NCBI GenBank assembly: GCA_030544215.1
Contig: JARZZO010000016.1
Coordinates: 40,508,001 to 40,572,000, forward strand
DNA length: 64,000 nt
Direction: 5' to 3'
From: Zantedeschia hybrid cultivar
Lineage: Eukaryota; Streptophyta; Magnoliopsida; Alismatales; Araceae
This document shows positions 24,504 through 35,960 of the stretch, piece after piece. The stretch's first letter is position 1; each line of letters opens with the position of its first letter. The position numbers and the translations under genes were made by a program. The notes beneath the pieces were generated by a model. The model ran no database searches and was not told the origin of the DNA. It saw only the letters and a list, made by a program, of their open reading frames with translations.

Positions 24504-25070
24504 AGAAGCTGCCACCTCTTCTAGATCTTTAAAACAACTTGATGAACATCCTTTTCCAAGCCATCAAATGAAACCACAACCTTATCTGCCACTACTCTAG
24601 CTTGTTCTTCCATAAGCCGCTCCATTTTAGCCAGAATTTCTTTGATCTCCTCCCTGTTCATCCCCTCTTGCCCCTCCAGCTCTTCCTCCTGCCCCACATC
24701 CACGATCATCTGGCCTTCCGAGAAAGATTCTGGAACCAAAGACTCCAGGCTATCTGAAATGAAGAGATGGACCTCCTAGAGGAGGCCCTGAACATCTCCG
24801 GCATTGGCCTCTTCTCCATCCTCATGTATTTCCTGCAATAGCTCAGTCCCCTTCTCCAGAAGTGTTGCATCAGATAGACCCAGCCCGCCTGCTATCACCG
24901 GTGAAGCAGGTCCATTGACCTAGCCCCTCTGCAGACCCCCGCCAACAAGCCCCATGGGGTCAGCGGCCTCTCCTCAAAAGGCCTCCGTGGAATCTGAAGC
25001 TCCCCTCGAAGCCCGGAGGGGTTCCAGTCAACAAGGCTTGGAGCTCCCTCTCTGTCAAGGGAAACCTTGC
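24504..25070 (-). pseudogene. L1 LINE fragment: ORF1-like acidic/coiled region upstream of ORF2
   Basis: The frame continues across the hAT insertion once one copy of the GAGCCAAC duplication is removed. It reads NREEIKEILAKMERLMEEQA and VVVSFDGLEKDV near 24521-24739, preceded by an acidic stretch (VDVGQEEELEGQEG) and interrupted by stops further upstream. Its place before the ORF2 start suggests the end of L1 ORF1. No CCHC knuckle was seen, so the assignment rests on position. Confidence 0.5.
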
Positions 25071-27415
25071 TGCTGGGGCTTAATATGAAAAGGTCTTAAT
25101 ACCTTGCTGCTAAAAGAGAAAAATGTGAGAACAACTGATATAATCAGGGATTAGGGGTTTCAAATACCACATCCCAACCCCACCTCTCTCTTCTCTGCTC
25201 CCTCCCCCCCCCCTCCAACCCATCCCATCAAATCCACTTTCCCTCTTTATCCTTCCTGTCTACCATGGCCAAAAAGAGGACTATGGACCTCCCTAATCTC
25301 TCTCTTACCACTGCATCTGTTGTGGCCATGTTGGGCTTATCACTTAAAACCTTATTGCAAAAAGAATTAACATGTTTTCCATTTGTCTTAAAAAAATTTT
25401 GTCAACAGGGCATAATTGTCTTTTGTAGTATTTCTACTGTTTTTTTGGTTGTCTTCTCCCTGTTTTATTCTTCACACCCATGGTGTTCAAGGGTATTGTG
25501 GTTTTTTGCAGCCCCAAGCTGAAGATAGCATGAAAAAACATGTCAAAGTGGGATTGGCAGCAGTGCAAGACAGAGCCACCAGCCCACCGAGGCCCTCTTT
25601 TTGTCTCTCTTCATCCCGTTCTTGTTTCCTTTCTCTCCTCCTCTGTTTTCTTCTACAATATTGTAGTGTAAGAGTAGGTTCAACAGTCAGAAGGAGAAAT
25701 CATCTGAAGGAGGGGGATGGACGTAAAGAAGGTTACTTCTTGCAGAATCTGTCTAACACAGGCCAGGTAAGGAAGGGTGAGAATTTCACCCTTAAAAGTG
25801 ATCTATCAGGTGACTCTTAAACTCAAGCGGGTTGAACATGGTAACCAGGTTTGGACAAAATAGGTGATTCTGGCTCCATTGTTTTTGGGTGGTAACCAGG
25901 TTTGGACCAAATAGGTAATTCTGGCTCCATTCTTTTTGGGTAATTGGCCTGTTTTTTTGTCCCACAAGCTACTGTTTCTGGATGCCTCTTTTGGGGGTTC
26001 TACTCCGCCATGAAATCTGCAGTGCACTTGGTTCCTGCCATTAAAGCTCCAACCTTTAGTAGCTTTTGCAGGGCCATGCACCCCTCTTAGGCATCCGTGA
26101 GCAGGGGCAGAGTGATCAGTCTCTAAATCAGGACTAAAGGGAGAAAAGGGGCAGGGATCTGCCAGAGATGTAGTCAGAGGTGGACTTCCATAAGTTTTCC
26201 TTGCAGCAGTGTGTTGTAAGGACTGCAGGTTATTGGAGGCTTTGTCACCTTGTTTGGGTATCAAAACAGGGGCATCTCTTGTGCTGCCAATCCTCGTGTT
26301 TTGATATCTACTCTCTTGAGGAGGAGACTGAATGAAGAGAGAAACAATAGAGGTAAAGCATGCAGCCCATTGTAGTAGAGAAAATCATTGCATACATGAC
26401 AGTTGGCACTTGCTACCAGAAAAGAAGCCACTAAATTCAGGGCAGCCAAGGCAGCAAGCAAAGAGGAATATTTCTATCATTCTTCTGGTGATAAGAAAGG
26501 GTTAACCGAAAGCTTCGATTTAGAGACAAACACCAGTAAAAGCATTGTTAGTAAGGGTGGCATCTTGCCAATGGGCAAAGGCGGGGTGCTGGAGAAGGTT
26601 CGGGGGAGGCCAATGACAATAAAAAGGGTGAAACTGCACATTATGAGAATCAGGAGGCGATGGTTGTGTATACCACACTAATGTTATCCTAAACACTCTG
26701 AATGGAAGAAAAACTCTAACACACAGGTGCTGATATGTTTTAACTTTGAGGGGATTATACGGTGAGGGAAATAAGAGAGGTTTTTATCGTTATGTACTTC
26801 CTTACTGTTGTGGCGTATCCTAATATTTCTGCATGATGTTATGAAATTGACCCACAAAGTGACATAAGGAAAATCCACCACACTTTCCTATCACCTATCA
26901 AAGCCCAATCTTTCTACAAGCTAAAACATAAGACATTTTTCAGTGTGAGAAACAAATATCCTCTCAGATACTCTTCATGAAAGCATACACAGGAAAAGCT
27001 GCACCAGGGTCGCCCATCACTGTAGAGATAGGATGTGGACCTACTGAATGAAGATCACCAAAACAAAACTGTAGTCTGCAAATTCTTCAAGAAATGATGA
27101 AAAGGTTGCAAAATAGAACAAAAACATTCTTGCATGCGTAATGCTGAAGATTGTGTCCCATGACCTTCTATTTATCCAAAATGCATTATGGATCCCTTGA
27201 ATCTCGACCAGTGGGCATAGTGACCAAAGTCTTGTTGAGGTTTTCTGCCTCTTAACTGCAAGGACACCATTTTCTGGAATGCTAGTATATTTTTCATTCC
27301 TTAGGAGCTTAGGAAATATCAATTAATTAGCCAAGACTTCAGTCGTGAAACATAATTTCTCCAAATATGCATGTTGTCCATGACCAATAATCATAGAAAT
27401 CATACACAACATTAC
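25071..27415. other. Intron DNA without a recognised gene
   Basis: This part of the MAP1D-like gene lies downstream of its last recognised exon. A C-run and CT-rich stretch occur near 25205. A 51-bp tandem duplication (GTAACCAGGTTTGGAC at 25841 and 25892) is present. Open frames of 90-150 codons at 25806-26264 (-) and 26403-26681 (+) have no motif that I recognise. The missing MetAP exon with EPM and QFEHT was looked for here and not seen. Confidence 0.5.
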
Positions 27416-27463
27416 CAATTGTGAACGTTTGTCCCAACAACATGCGTCCACGCTCATTATTTC
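27416..27463 (-). CDS. MAP1D: MAP1D-like exon: start of the TFTIE motif
   Basis: The 48-bp exon encodes (R)NNERGRMLLGQTFTI and leaves a single G at the 3' end. That G should begin the glutamate codon of the TIEPM motif (E. coli Glu204, a metal ligand). The acceptor is TTTTCAG and the donor GTAATGTTG. The exon with EPM and the final QFEHT glutamate was searched for by eye from here to position 1 and not found. Confidence 0.9.
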
Positions 27464-28336
27464 CTGAAAAAGGCAAGTATACAGTAAGACACCTGGGCAG
27501 TAACACTACAGAATTGTTTTGGGGAACTTGCAAACATGACAAAGAGGTTTGATCGATATATTTTTCACATTTTTAAGCTGTCCCAACCTAAGAAGCAATA
27601 CTGACATTAAAAAAAAAAAAAAAATCAAGCAGCACAAGAGGATTGGAAAGAACGAGAAACATTACACCACAGGAACACAAAATTGACTTTTAGTTCAAAT
27701 GAATCAAGACTAAAGAGAAGAGGGTATAACATAGGTACAAGAAAAGACCATTACTGTATTTCCTATATATGATTTGAATTTTAAATTCTGAATTATTTGA
27801 ATTTTAAATTCTGAATTCATTATTTATTATGAGTCAAAGAAATGTCTGACTTGAAAACTCATATTGATTGGGGAAGCATGAACATAGCAACCAATCATTT
27901 GCCCATGATCATTGTAATTTGTTAAAGAACACTAGATGCTAACAAATAAATAACTATCATCTCAGTGCATAGAAAGACTTCTTGTTATGTAAGAAACTGT
28001 TATTGGCCCATGGTCTGCAACGTATCTAGTTATTTATAACAGTATTACCCAAAAACAAAAGTATAGAGATGTAACATGGAAATATTCAAAACTGCCAACA
28101 AACACATCAGATCCAAGCAGAAGCACTGTTGCATCTACTTGATCACATCTTACTGAATAAACAGAATGGAAAACTGAGTCCTCCTTCAGCAGATTTGTAG
28201 AGAAATAATTAAAAAATGATAAAATTGGCTCCTGGAAACACGTTTGTGTCCAAGTGATACATATACAGAACAAAATGGGAAAAAAATAACCAATGCAAAT
28301 ATAACTGTTGCTGGTCAGAAGGGGGGAAACTCTTAC

Positions 28337-28434
28337 TGTAGTGAAGAATTACTGGATCAGCATGAAAAACACGTCCTACACCATGGCCAACAAATTGTCG
28401 GACTACTCTGTACTTGAATTTATCTGCATGGTCA
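28337..28434 (-). CDS. MAP1D: MAP1D-like exon: catalytic histidines (FVGHGVG...FHADP)
   Basis: The 98-bp exon encodes DHADKFKYRVVRQFVGHGVG and then RVFHADPVILHY. The histidine of GHG matches E. coli His171, a metal ligand, and the histidine of VFH matches His178, which contacts substrate. The acceptor ends ATGAAG and the donor is GTAAGA. The single A left at the 3' end completes an Arg codon with the next exon (YRNNERGRM). Confidence 0.94.
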
Positions 28435-28959
28435 CTTCATATTAAGCTATTTGTCAGATATTTAATTTTTTCAATGGAAAGGTACATACTACCAATTTCA
28501 TTATCCTAAAGAGAGGAGACACATCCATAGACATTAGAAATGGGATGCCCCTAATAACATACAGACATGATATCTAAGAGCAGAATCATGTGCCAAACAG
28601 ATAAAAGACAATACAAGGAAGAGGACCAACCATGAAGGCTCTTCTCACATTACAAGCTTATTCTAAGCTAGGCCCAATTGGAAGGCTATAAAAGCAAACA
28701 AAGCATGAAGACCAACAACTGAACAGGATGCACCCATTGTCCTTGACAGCAAACTCAAAACAGCTACGCTCAGGGATAAGGCATAGATCCATATTGATAC
28801 AACCACTTAATAACTAGCCACTGAAGTCTACAAGCACACTTTATTTATTGTGACGTGACAGTACGATGTTATACATAATAGAAAAAATAAGCCACTCATG
28901 GCATACGAGTAGCTCCTTGAGACAACGGATAAAGGAGAACTCAATGACTAGAAATTTAA
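28435..28959. other. MAP1D-like intron sequence, nothing recognised
   Basis: This unique-looking intron DNA of ordinary AT content lies between the FVGHG exon and a chromovirus 3' end. No frame, terminal repeat or strong simple repeat was seen. Confidence 0.5.
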
Positions 28960-29466
28960 AATAGTCACAGGTATGAAAACTGTGACGACCTCTAGGGAAC
29001 TTTTACGAAAGAGTGAGAAAGGAATATGGAAGAAGAGTGGTGAGGACACCCAAGCACAGACCTACTTCGATCCAGCGTTCATCTATCGCTGTTTGAGGGC
29101 TTCAGCAGCTACGCAGGGTTCAATTTGGCTCAGTGATCGTCTATGTGATGGATGATTTGTGTTTCGGTTGTTAGGGAGTCATTTGCACGCGTACAGCCCA
29201 CTTGTGGCCCATTTAGCTCCTTTTACATTTTTTTATAGCATTTTCTGCACGATTTTTGCCAATTATTCGAGTTTAGGGGTATTATGTCATTGTTTGATTA
29301 GGGTACATTAGGGTTTTGGATCTTTAAATACTCTTGTAATCTTTTGGAAATCGAAGAAGAATGATTATTGAGAGAATGGGAATTTTTGTCTGTGATGCAC
29401 ATCAGCTAGGGTTTCCTGTGAAGGGAAGGGTGTGAAGCCCACCGCCACCACCCTACCTCAGTCCCT

Positions 29467-29514
<48 letters not shown>

Positions 29515-30120
29515 TATTTTCGGCATCCTCCAACCACCGCCGCTATGCAGCAAGCGGGCTGCGTTCGTGCAGAACTCACTTGGTCACGTACACCCCCTCA
29601 ATGGGATCCCAAAGGGTGTTTCCCGCAGAGCCTCCACGCTGCATTCAGCCAGGTTTCCCCCAGCCCGTCGTCATCATTCAAGCCATTCGCTGCCCACACA
29701 CCATGCATCAAAGCCCCAGCCTCATCCCCTTTTCGGCGTCATCGTTCGCGCTGTGCAAACTCACTACGGCATGCCACCTGTCCCCGACAGGCGCACGTCA
29801 TCCGCAACGGCACCATGCGATGATCGCAGGGCACTTCCCTCCCACGGTGCCGCCACCCATACAGCCCGCCCACCGATGCCCAGCCACACAGAGATATGCC
29901 TGTGTTCGCCCAGCCCGATGTCGTCGAACATGCCAGTTCCCTCCGCCATGCAACGGCCCACTGTAATTTGCAGCTTCCCCATCGCGATCGAGCCCTGGTT
30001 CGAGTCCATGTGCCATCACGCAAAGCCCAAAACGGCTTGGCCTGCTCATGGTCTACACCTTAGACCTGCGCACGCAGGTGTTTGTCTTGTTTCCAGTGCA
30101 ACCCTTGTGTTCCGTGAATA
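28960..30120 (+). mobile_element. Truncated 3' end of a chromovirus-like element (pol tail plus partial LTR)
   Basis: TGGTGAGGACACCC at 29038 matches the LTR start at 39276, 46536 and 60522 (-). The frame running into it (28973-29155) ends KKSGEDTQAQTYFDPAFIY, matching the polyprotein tail GRIGEDTRAWTRFDPTRVY of the right-hand element. The LTR portion keeps the TTTTCTGCACGA and TTAGGG blocks, a TATA-like TTTAAATAC near 29323, a CT run (29468-29511) and a GC-rich segment. Its right end was not matched, so it is partial or diverged. Confidence 0.7.
29468..29511. repeat. (CT)n microsatellite, 22 units
   Basis: This is an uninterrupted CT run inside the partial LTR, at the place corresponding to the longer run at 39706-39790. 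Confidence 0.95.
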
Positions 30121-30728
30121 GGCTGTCTCAGTAAATGTGCTTCCTGTGGATTGTAAAGATGAGAGCATATTGATGGGACAAGACTTCATATTAATAATGA
30201 TAAGACCTACAAACTTTGCAGAGAAACCATGTGTAGGATGCTGATATATGCATCTAAAAGAGGTTCAAGTAGATTGGGAGTATACTCCCAATTCTGCTTT
30301 CGTATATGATCATCCTGGTCACTCATAACTGATAAACTGCATTTTACGTTCTCCTCTTTTCAGTATCACCATACTATGTTCTTTGATTTTTCATGAAGAA
30401 ATATAACAAAAAACATAAGACTTTCCTACTTTCCTTTCATTAGAACATTATTCAATCTATATGGAATCACAACATGAAATAAGGATAACTACAACGAAAG
30501 TACTTAGATAACAGATTAGAAAGTGCAACAATCTCCCATTACATATCTAGTACAGATTAGGAAGGTACCATCATTACACATGAGCGATACTGGAATTTCT
30601 TGCATGTTATACTTGTTTGAAATGAAGTATCTAATGTAAGATCATGGTAAATGTTTTCAAATGGCATAATCTTTCATTCCCAAAAAATTACACCATCCTT
30701 GAAAATTGGAAGTTTAGAAACAACATAC
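30121..30728. other. MAP1D-like intron sequence, nothing recognised
   Basis: AT-rich intron DNA between the partial LTR and the VTKEC exon. No reading frame or repeat structure was recognised. Confidence 0.45.
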
Positions 30729-30808
30729 TGTATCATTTTGCCAATCCGGTTGAACTCCACCCCAGGAGAACATACTGAAATTGCCTTGTGCATACACTCT
30801 TTGGTGAC
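30729..30808 (-). CDS. MAP1D: MAP1D-like exon: central helix
   Basis: The 80-bp exon encodes VTKECMHKAISVCSPGVEF plus NRIGKMI and two bases of the next codon. It matches the MetAP helix between the HGD motif and the FVGHG motif. The acceptor is GTCTGCAG and the donor GTATGTTG. The CA left at the 3' end joins T of the next exon to make His, giving KMIHDHADKFKY, as expected for the family. Confidence 0.9.
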
Positions 30809-30953
30809 CTGCAGACCAAGATAATCACTTTGCTTTTCAGTGATCTATAACACATGCATTTCATTTAAGAATACAATTATTGATTTGTAACCATTTTTCT
30901 ACTAAATGCTCATATTGGTGGATGTCCAAAACCCTTTTTCATTAGTGCAGTAT

Positions 30954-31699
30954 TAGGGGTGTAAACGGTATCCGTTTTCCGATTTTGCAACCCATTTCGG
31001 ACTATTAATAATCGGAAACTGAAACACAATTTCTATCCGAATGAAAGTTAGAATCGGAATCGAATACTTTCTGATAAAAATCGAAAACAGAAACAAAAAA
31101 TACTATTTCCATTTTAGACATTTTGTATTTCTGATAATATGTTTGGTTCATTTCATATTTATAGAACCTTAAAGCCCCTCGTTAGTGCTGTGTGCCACAG
31201 TACGCCAAAGCTGGGCTGAACAACGAATGGCAGCATGGGGTGGTCCTTATTTTATAGAGTGCCCTGCAATCCTGCTTCCATGAAATAGTCGATGTTCGAC
31301 TATCCTGCTGGAATACTTTTGCAAAAGTCAGAAAACGATGCGTCCCATTAGGTAGTCCCACAAAGATAGTCCGAGATCGAGAATCTCAGGAAGTAAAGGC
31401 CGGACAAAATCTATATAATCTCTTTCTACAGTCCATCTGTTCTTTCAGCCTCCGCGGCCCAAAAACTCAATGGAAGGCCCACTGTCTTGAGAATAGAAGG
31501 CCCACTATCTTGTTTTTTATCTGTCTAACAAATCCAAAGCATTTTATCTGATTTTTGAATCCGTTCCAATTAAAGTTATGAAGCAGATATGGATACAAAA
31601 ACACTTGTTTCCTTATTCGATAATTTCCGGTAATTCTTCCTGGAAACAGAAACGGAAACAAGTGTTTCTGTGTCCATATCCTCTCCATTTACAGCCCTA
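30954..31699. mobile_element. MITE of a second hAT type (TAGGG ends) with perfect 8-bp duplication
   Basis: The left end TAGGGGTGTAAACGG mirrors the right end CCATTTACAGCCCTA. The flanks are identical TGCAGTAT at 30946-30953 and 31700-31707. At 746 bp it has no transposase. Inside each end are paired GGAAAC/GTTTCC and TATCCG/CATATCC stretches that could fold together. The 8-bp duplication and TAGGG ends suit hAT MITEs. A core near 31170-31490 looks unlike the ends and may be a later insertion. Confidence 0.88.
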
Positions 31700-31707
31700 T
31701 GCAGTAT

Positions 31708-32159
31708 AGTGGGGCTCCCAAACAAGCACCGAAAGTAAAAGATGAACAAGGCTTATTCAACAAGCTATGTATATGCATAAATGGCATAGATAACAAGCCA
31801 CCGGTGTCATCAAGCCACCTAAGGTTATTTGACAATAGTAAGGTTCATAAGGGGTTTACCCCTTGCCAATCCTTCTTTCCCCTAAGGTTTGACGTAACTT
31901 TTAAAGAGCCCTTATGAACCTTAAGAAAAAATGATTGGCAAGGGATAAACCCCTAAGTATCCTTTAAGGGTCTCAAAAGGATCCTCCATGATTACACTCT
32001 TTCAAAGGACCTTTAGAGGAATATTACTTCCATGATGATCTTCTAAGCGTACTTTTAAGGGTTGAGTCCTTTAAGAACTTCCCTGAGGATCAAAAGAAAT
32101 TCAATAAGCATGTCATCCCATATCCTTTATAGAAGAAAGTGATTCACACTAAAGTATAT
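31708..32159. repeat. Region with nested inverted repeats, possibly LTR-derived
   Basis: AGGGGTTTACCCCTTGCCAATC (31847-31868) reappears inverted at 31934-31955 with one mismatch. AAGGTTCATAAGGG (31841-31854) is inverted as CCCTTATGAACCTT (31908-31921). The stretch lies directly before the LTR-end homology at 32160 and may belong to the same LTR. No coding sequence was seen. Confidence 0.6.
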
Positions 32160-32394
32160 TATGATGTTTAGTTTCGCGTTGCATTAGTGTGCGATTATTA
32201 ATGGGCATTACCAAATGGTTAATCAAGGGTCGTCAATCATTGGTTTGGCGTAATTAACACTTATTGTGGTCAGTGGAGAGAAGTCAAATTCACGAATCAA
32301 CACTTGATCCAAATTTCTAGATTCCCTGATGACTAATCCCAAGTTCTCAAAAATCTAAAACAAATATTTTTAAAAATAAAACATTCCGCACAGA
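32160..32394 (+). repeat. 3' end of a Tat-like LTR and primer-binding region
   Basis: Positions 32180-32350 resemble 8480-8645 of the left-hand LTR (GGTTAATCAA, CGTAATTAACACT, GTCAGTGGAGAGA, GATTCCCTGA, GACTAATCCCAAG). The match ends near TTCCGCACA. TGGCACGTCCGATGGGAC at 32395-32412 follows and resembles the TGGCGACTCC..TGGGGAC primer site used by many Tat-lineage elements. Confidence 0.65.
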
Positions 32395-35300
32395 TGGCAC
32401 GTCCGATGGGACCTCTCCTTTCCTTCATCTCTCTGTCTGATGATGCCCTCACCATAACATCACTAATATTGTCGTGTTTTTTGCAGGCGTGTGAAATCAC
32501 AAAGAAGAATATCAATGGCCTCGAAGGTGACTTACGTTCCGCTCGTGATTGCCACTCAAGCCAGTATGGGTATCTTACTACACCGACATGCTTCGAAAGC
32601 TTCCCCACTGTGGTGGAATCCCCATATTTCTTAGGGGTTGTTGCAGCCCGAAGCCTATTCCGCCACTCATCCCGTGCCAAGTAGGACAACACCAACGGTA
32701 GACCCGAGCGGGTCTTTACTGTGAATATCATCCACCTCTTACCCGCCTCCTCGTCCAATAGGAGGCAGAAGAAGAAAATCCATCCAGCCACTCCGTCCAA
32801 GACAGAAAGACAATTCTAGTATGGTACCTTCGCATTCGCTTGGATGGCGGGGAGCCTACTAATCCGAAGATCCGCTACATTCCGATGGTTCCCACTCACA
32901 ACTATTTTGGGATACTACCGAAGGTCTGTCAAGAAAGGGCAACCCTAAAGAAGGAGATATGGAAAGGCCTCTGTCCAATAGGGGCAAAGGTATGAAAAGA
33001 AGCCCATTGCACCCGTGTCAAGGGCAATCCTGTAGAGGATAAGAACCTCCACCTAAAAAAGATATAGGTTACCAAAGAAGAAGCCCGCAAAATACATCAA
33101 GCTAGGGCCACCCTAGCAAAGCAAGCACTACACCAGTCCTCAGGAAAAGAAGACGAGGCCGTAGAGCTAGCCATCCAACCTCGTTCCCTGCGAGACCAAA
33201 AAAGAAAAAGCACCTACATTCCGAAGAAGCAAACCATATGTATTTAAGCGGTTGGGCGCCCTCGTCCAATACACTCAAAAGAAAAGAAGGGTCACAAGAG
33301 TGACATAAAGCGGCATACGGCTCTACACTTGTTACGTCTCTAGCACTGCCAACCGGCAGCCCTCCTTACCGGAAGACCCGAATGAAATTGCCAACCTGAC
33401 ACAGCGGAATGGGCCTATGACCCGTCAGATAGAGCAAACTAGGCATTGACTGAACCAAAGGAATCTAGGAACAAATAAGCCCCAGAACGACGGTGCTAAC
33501 ACCATGGAAGAGTAGGAGAAGACGGAGTGAAAACCTAAACTGAAGGGCATAACCTCGAACAACCAAATCAAACCCGACCGAGACTATAGAAGAAATGAGG
33601 CTAGAAACCAACAACCTAAAGCCTTATTGCTCGGCTTCATGCAAAAATGAGAAGAGCAGCGGAGGGCTTCTTAGAGCCCTCAAATGAATGGACCTCCCCC
33701 AAGGACAGTTCTCATCCCATCAATGATAAGAGCTCAAGCCGCTATAGTCAATTTCACCACCGATGAAGTGTAGGAAAATCGGACGAGGAACCAAACCATA
33801 ACGCCCAACAATCTCATGCCTCGGCAGAAGATGCTGCAGTTTCCCAAAAGCATTTGATCGAACAAATTATAGAAGCCAAGATTGCCGAACAAGGTGATGG
33901 GATAAGCACTTTTTACCTGTACAAGGTGTCATTCCTTATCCATCACGTATTCAAGAAGCTACCTCCAAGTCACAGTAAGCGTCCCAAGTTTACAAGATAT
34001 GATGGAGAAGGCTCAGTCTAGGAGCATATCGCACATAACATGACTGACCTAGGAGAATTAGCTACTGGTGAAGCATATTTTTTAAGGTTCTTGTCAAGCT
34101 TACTTACAAGCACATCCTTTCAGTGGTATGCGAAGCTGAAATCCAATTCTATCCGCAATTGGGAGGAGACGTAAAAGAATTTCCTCAACCGCTTGTGTCG
34201 GAGTAGAAGGTCACCATCACTGAACTGGTGGCATTAAAACAAGGCAAGAATGAATCTGCCATAGACTATATCATGAAATGGTGTAATCTTAGTATACAGT
34301 GTGACAGCCCGCCGATTCATGAGGATGCGGTGAAGCTCTGCAAGAAAGGGTTGAAGCCTGAAATCAATGAAAAGTTGATCAGGACAAATGTCAGGAACTT
34401 TGATCGACTGAATAATATCGTGTCAAAAATCAAGATGTTCTTCACCGATAATCCAACAATATTATTCAACAAAGGGAAGGCTTCTAGAGAATGGGCCTCT
34501 AATGTGAAGGAAGTTAATGATGTTGACTTCGCCTCAACGGTAGGGGCAAGGCCAATGTGAATGCCTCCACATCCAATGCAAGAGGGAATGAGAGAGGATC
34601 CTCTTTATCTCTCAACGAAAAAATGAAAAAGCCTTATTCCTTCACCAAGGAGAATACACGAAGGTTGTTTGACACTTGTTTTCGTGCAAACCTGTTGATG
34701 CTCTCAGAACTAAAAAGGCCAGTGGAAGTTGGAAAAACAAATGAACCTAATTATTGTATATACCATCGCATGCTGGGTCATGTGGTGGAAGATTGTTACC
34801 TCTGCAAGGATGAGATTGAGAAACTCATCCAATATTGAGCTATAGAAATTGGGAAGTACCTTGTGAGTCCACCTCAACCACACAAAAAGCCAAAATAGAC
34901 GTTCGTAGCAAACGTCATCTATATGGTGAAGGACTCATCATGGGCTGATCCTGAAGAAGACATGAACTCCTCTCTAGAGCGGGAGGCGACACCAACATAT
35001 ACTCCAGCAACACCCCCGCTAGAAAGATCCATCATAGGTGCAATGGAGGAGATCCAAGCTAGCTTGGGACAATTATTCCAACAGTAGGCACTACTGACAC
35101 ACACAGTCGGAAACCTCTAAGAATAGTTGGCAGAACCCCTAGCGGAGAAAAGGGTTCGCCGATCCATCTCTTTTAAAGAGTCAAGATTGGAGTACAAGCA
35201 CCCATTGGCAAGAAACGGTAAACATGTCATCGCCCTGAATAAGAAGCCCAAGGCACAACGTAGGGAATGGATAGTCCTGAAGAGAAGGGGTTACGTTGAT

Positions 35301-35960
35301 TGTGATAATAACCCTAAAGGCATTATGCGGGTATATGAAAATGCCCGAGGGAAGCTTATTAGTGAAAAAGAGGCTGGAATAAGCTTTGAAGGCTTCGACT
35401 CCCTAATAGAAAAGCTCAACAAATCCTATTCCTTTCCAAAAGAGAAAACTCAAGAGCTTTTCAGGTTATGCATGAGCAAAAGGGCAATCATCTTGCCAAA
35501 ACTAAGAAAGAAAGAGATGTAAAGGACAAATGTACCTCATTACTATCTGTTTCACCGCTTCATCAATTATCCTATCGAACGATGTTTTACGTTCAAGGAC
35601 AAAGTAGAAAGGCTGATTTAAGAAGGCAAAATAAACATGGGCAAATACCTGGTAGATCCCCCGCAAGCACATAATAGGGATGCAATCACTTACACAGTGA
35701 ATGTGTTGCACACTAATTTTATAGATGCAAGAAGGCTCGTAGAAACACCGATTCGTGAAATGGTCAGACCCGAGCTTGAAGAAGTACCTCTACACCAATA
35801 TGCCAATATGGGGGAGTAGCTCTAGACAGACCTCTTACTCCCCGTACCAAAGCCATCATTGACACCGTGGCAACGGTGGCAAGAGATATAGAAAGGTGGA
35901 GCCTGAAGCGACAAGAAGAAGCTTGAAGGAGGAAGAAGCAAAAGCAAGTTCCTCTAAGAA
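32395..35960 (+). pseudogene. Decayed Tat-like Ty3/gypsy gag region
   Basis: Gag is recognisable in broken frames. Near 33955 it reads RPKFTRYDGEG, then STSFQWYAKLKS; 34228-34560 has the MALKQGKNESAIDYIMKWCNLS stretch typical of Tat gag. Two related knuckle-like segments follow: YCIYHRMLGHVVEDC near 34750 and YYLFHRFINYPIERC near 35535, each followed by a FKD/CKDE..EKLI helix and GKYLV..PPQ. The upstream 32400-33900 part is too decayed to assign. No protease, RT or integrase follows, so the element is truncated near 35960. Confidence 0.72.

Noticed and set aside
25806..26264. 152-codon minus-strand frame
   Set aside because: Part of it is a 51-bp tandem duplication repeating ARITY.VQTWLP; no family was recognised and there is no supporting context.
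27001..27340. Candidate for the missing last MetAP exon
   Set aside because: Neither TIEPM nor QFEHT can be read in any minus-strand frame, and splice borders do not fit phase 1.
29432..30121. 229-codon frame starting near a CT run
   Set aside because: It consists of Leu/Ser repeats from the microsatellite and then GC-rich LTR sequence. The same effect occurs at 39627-40046 and 46826-47350.
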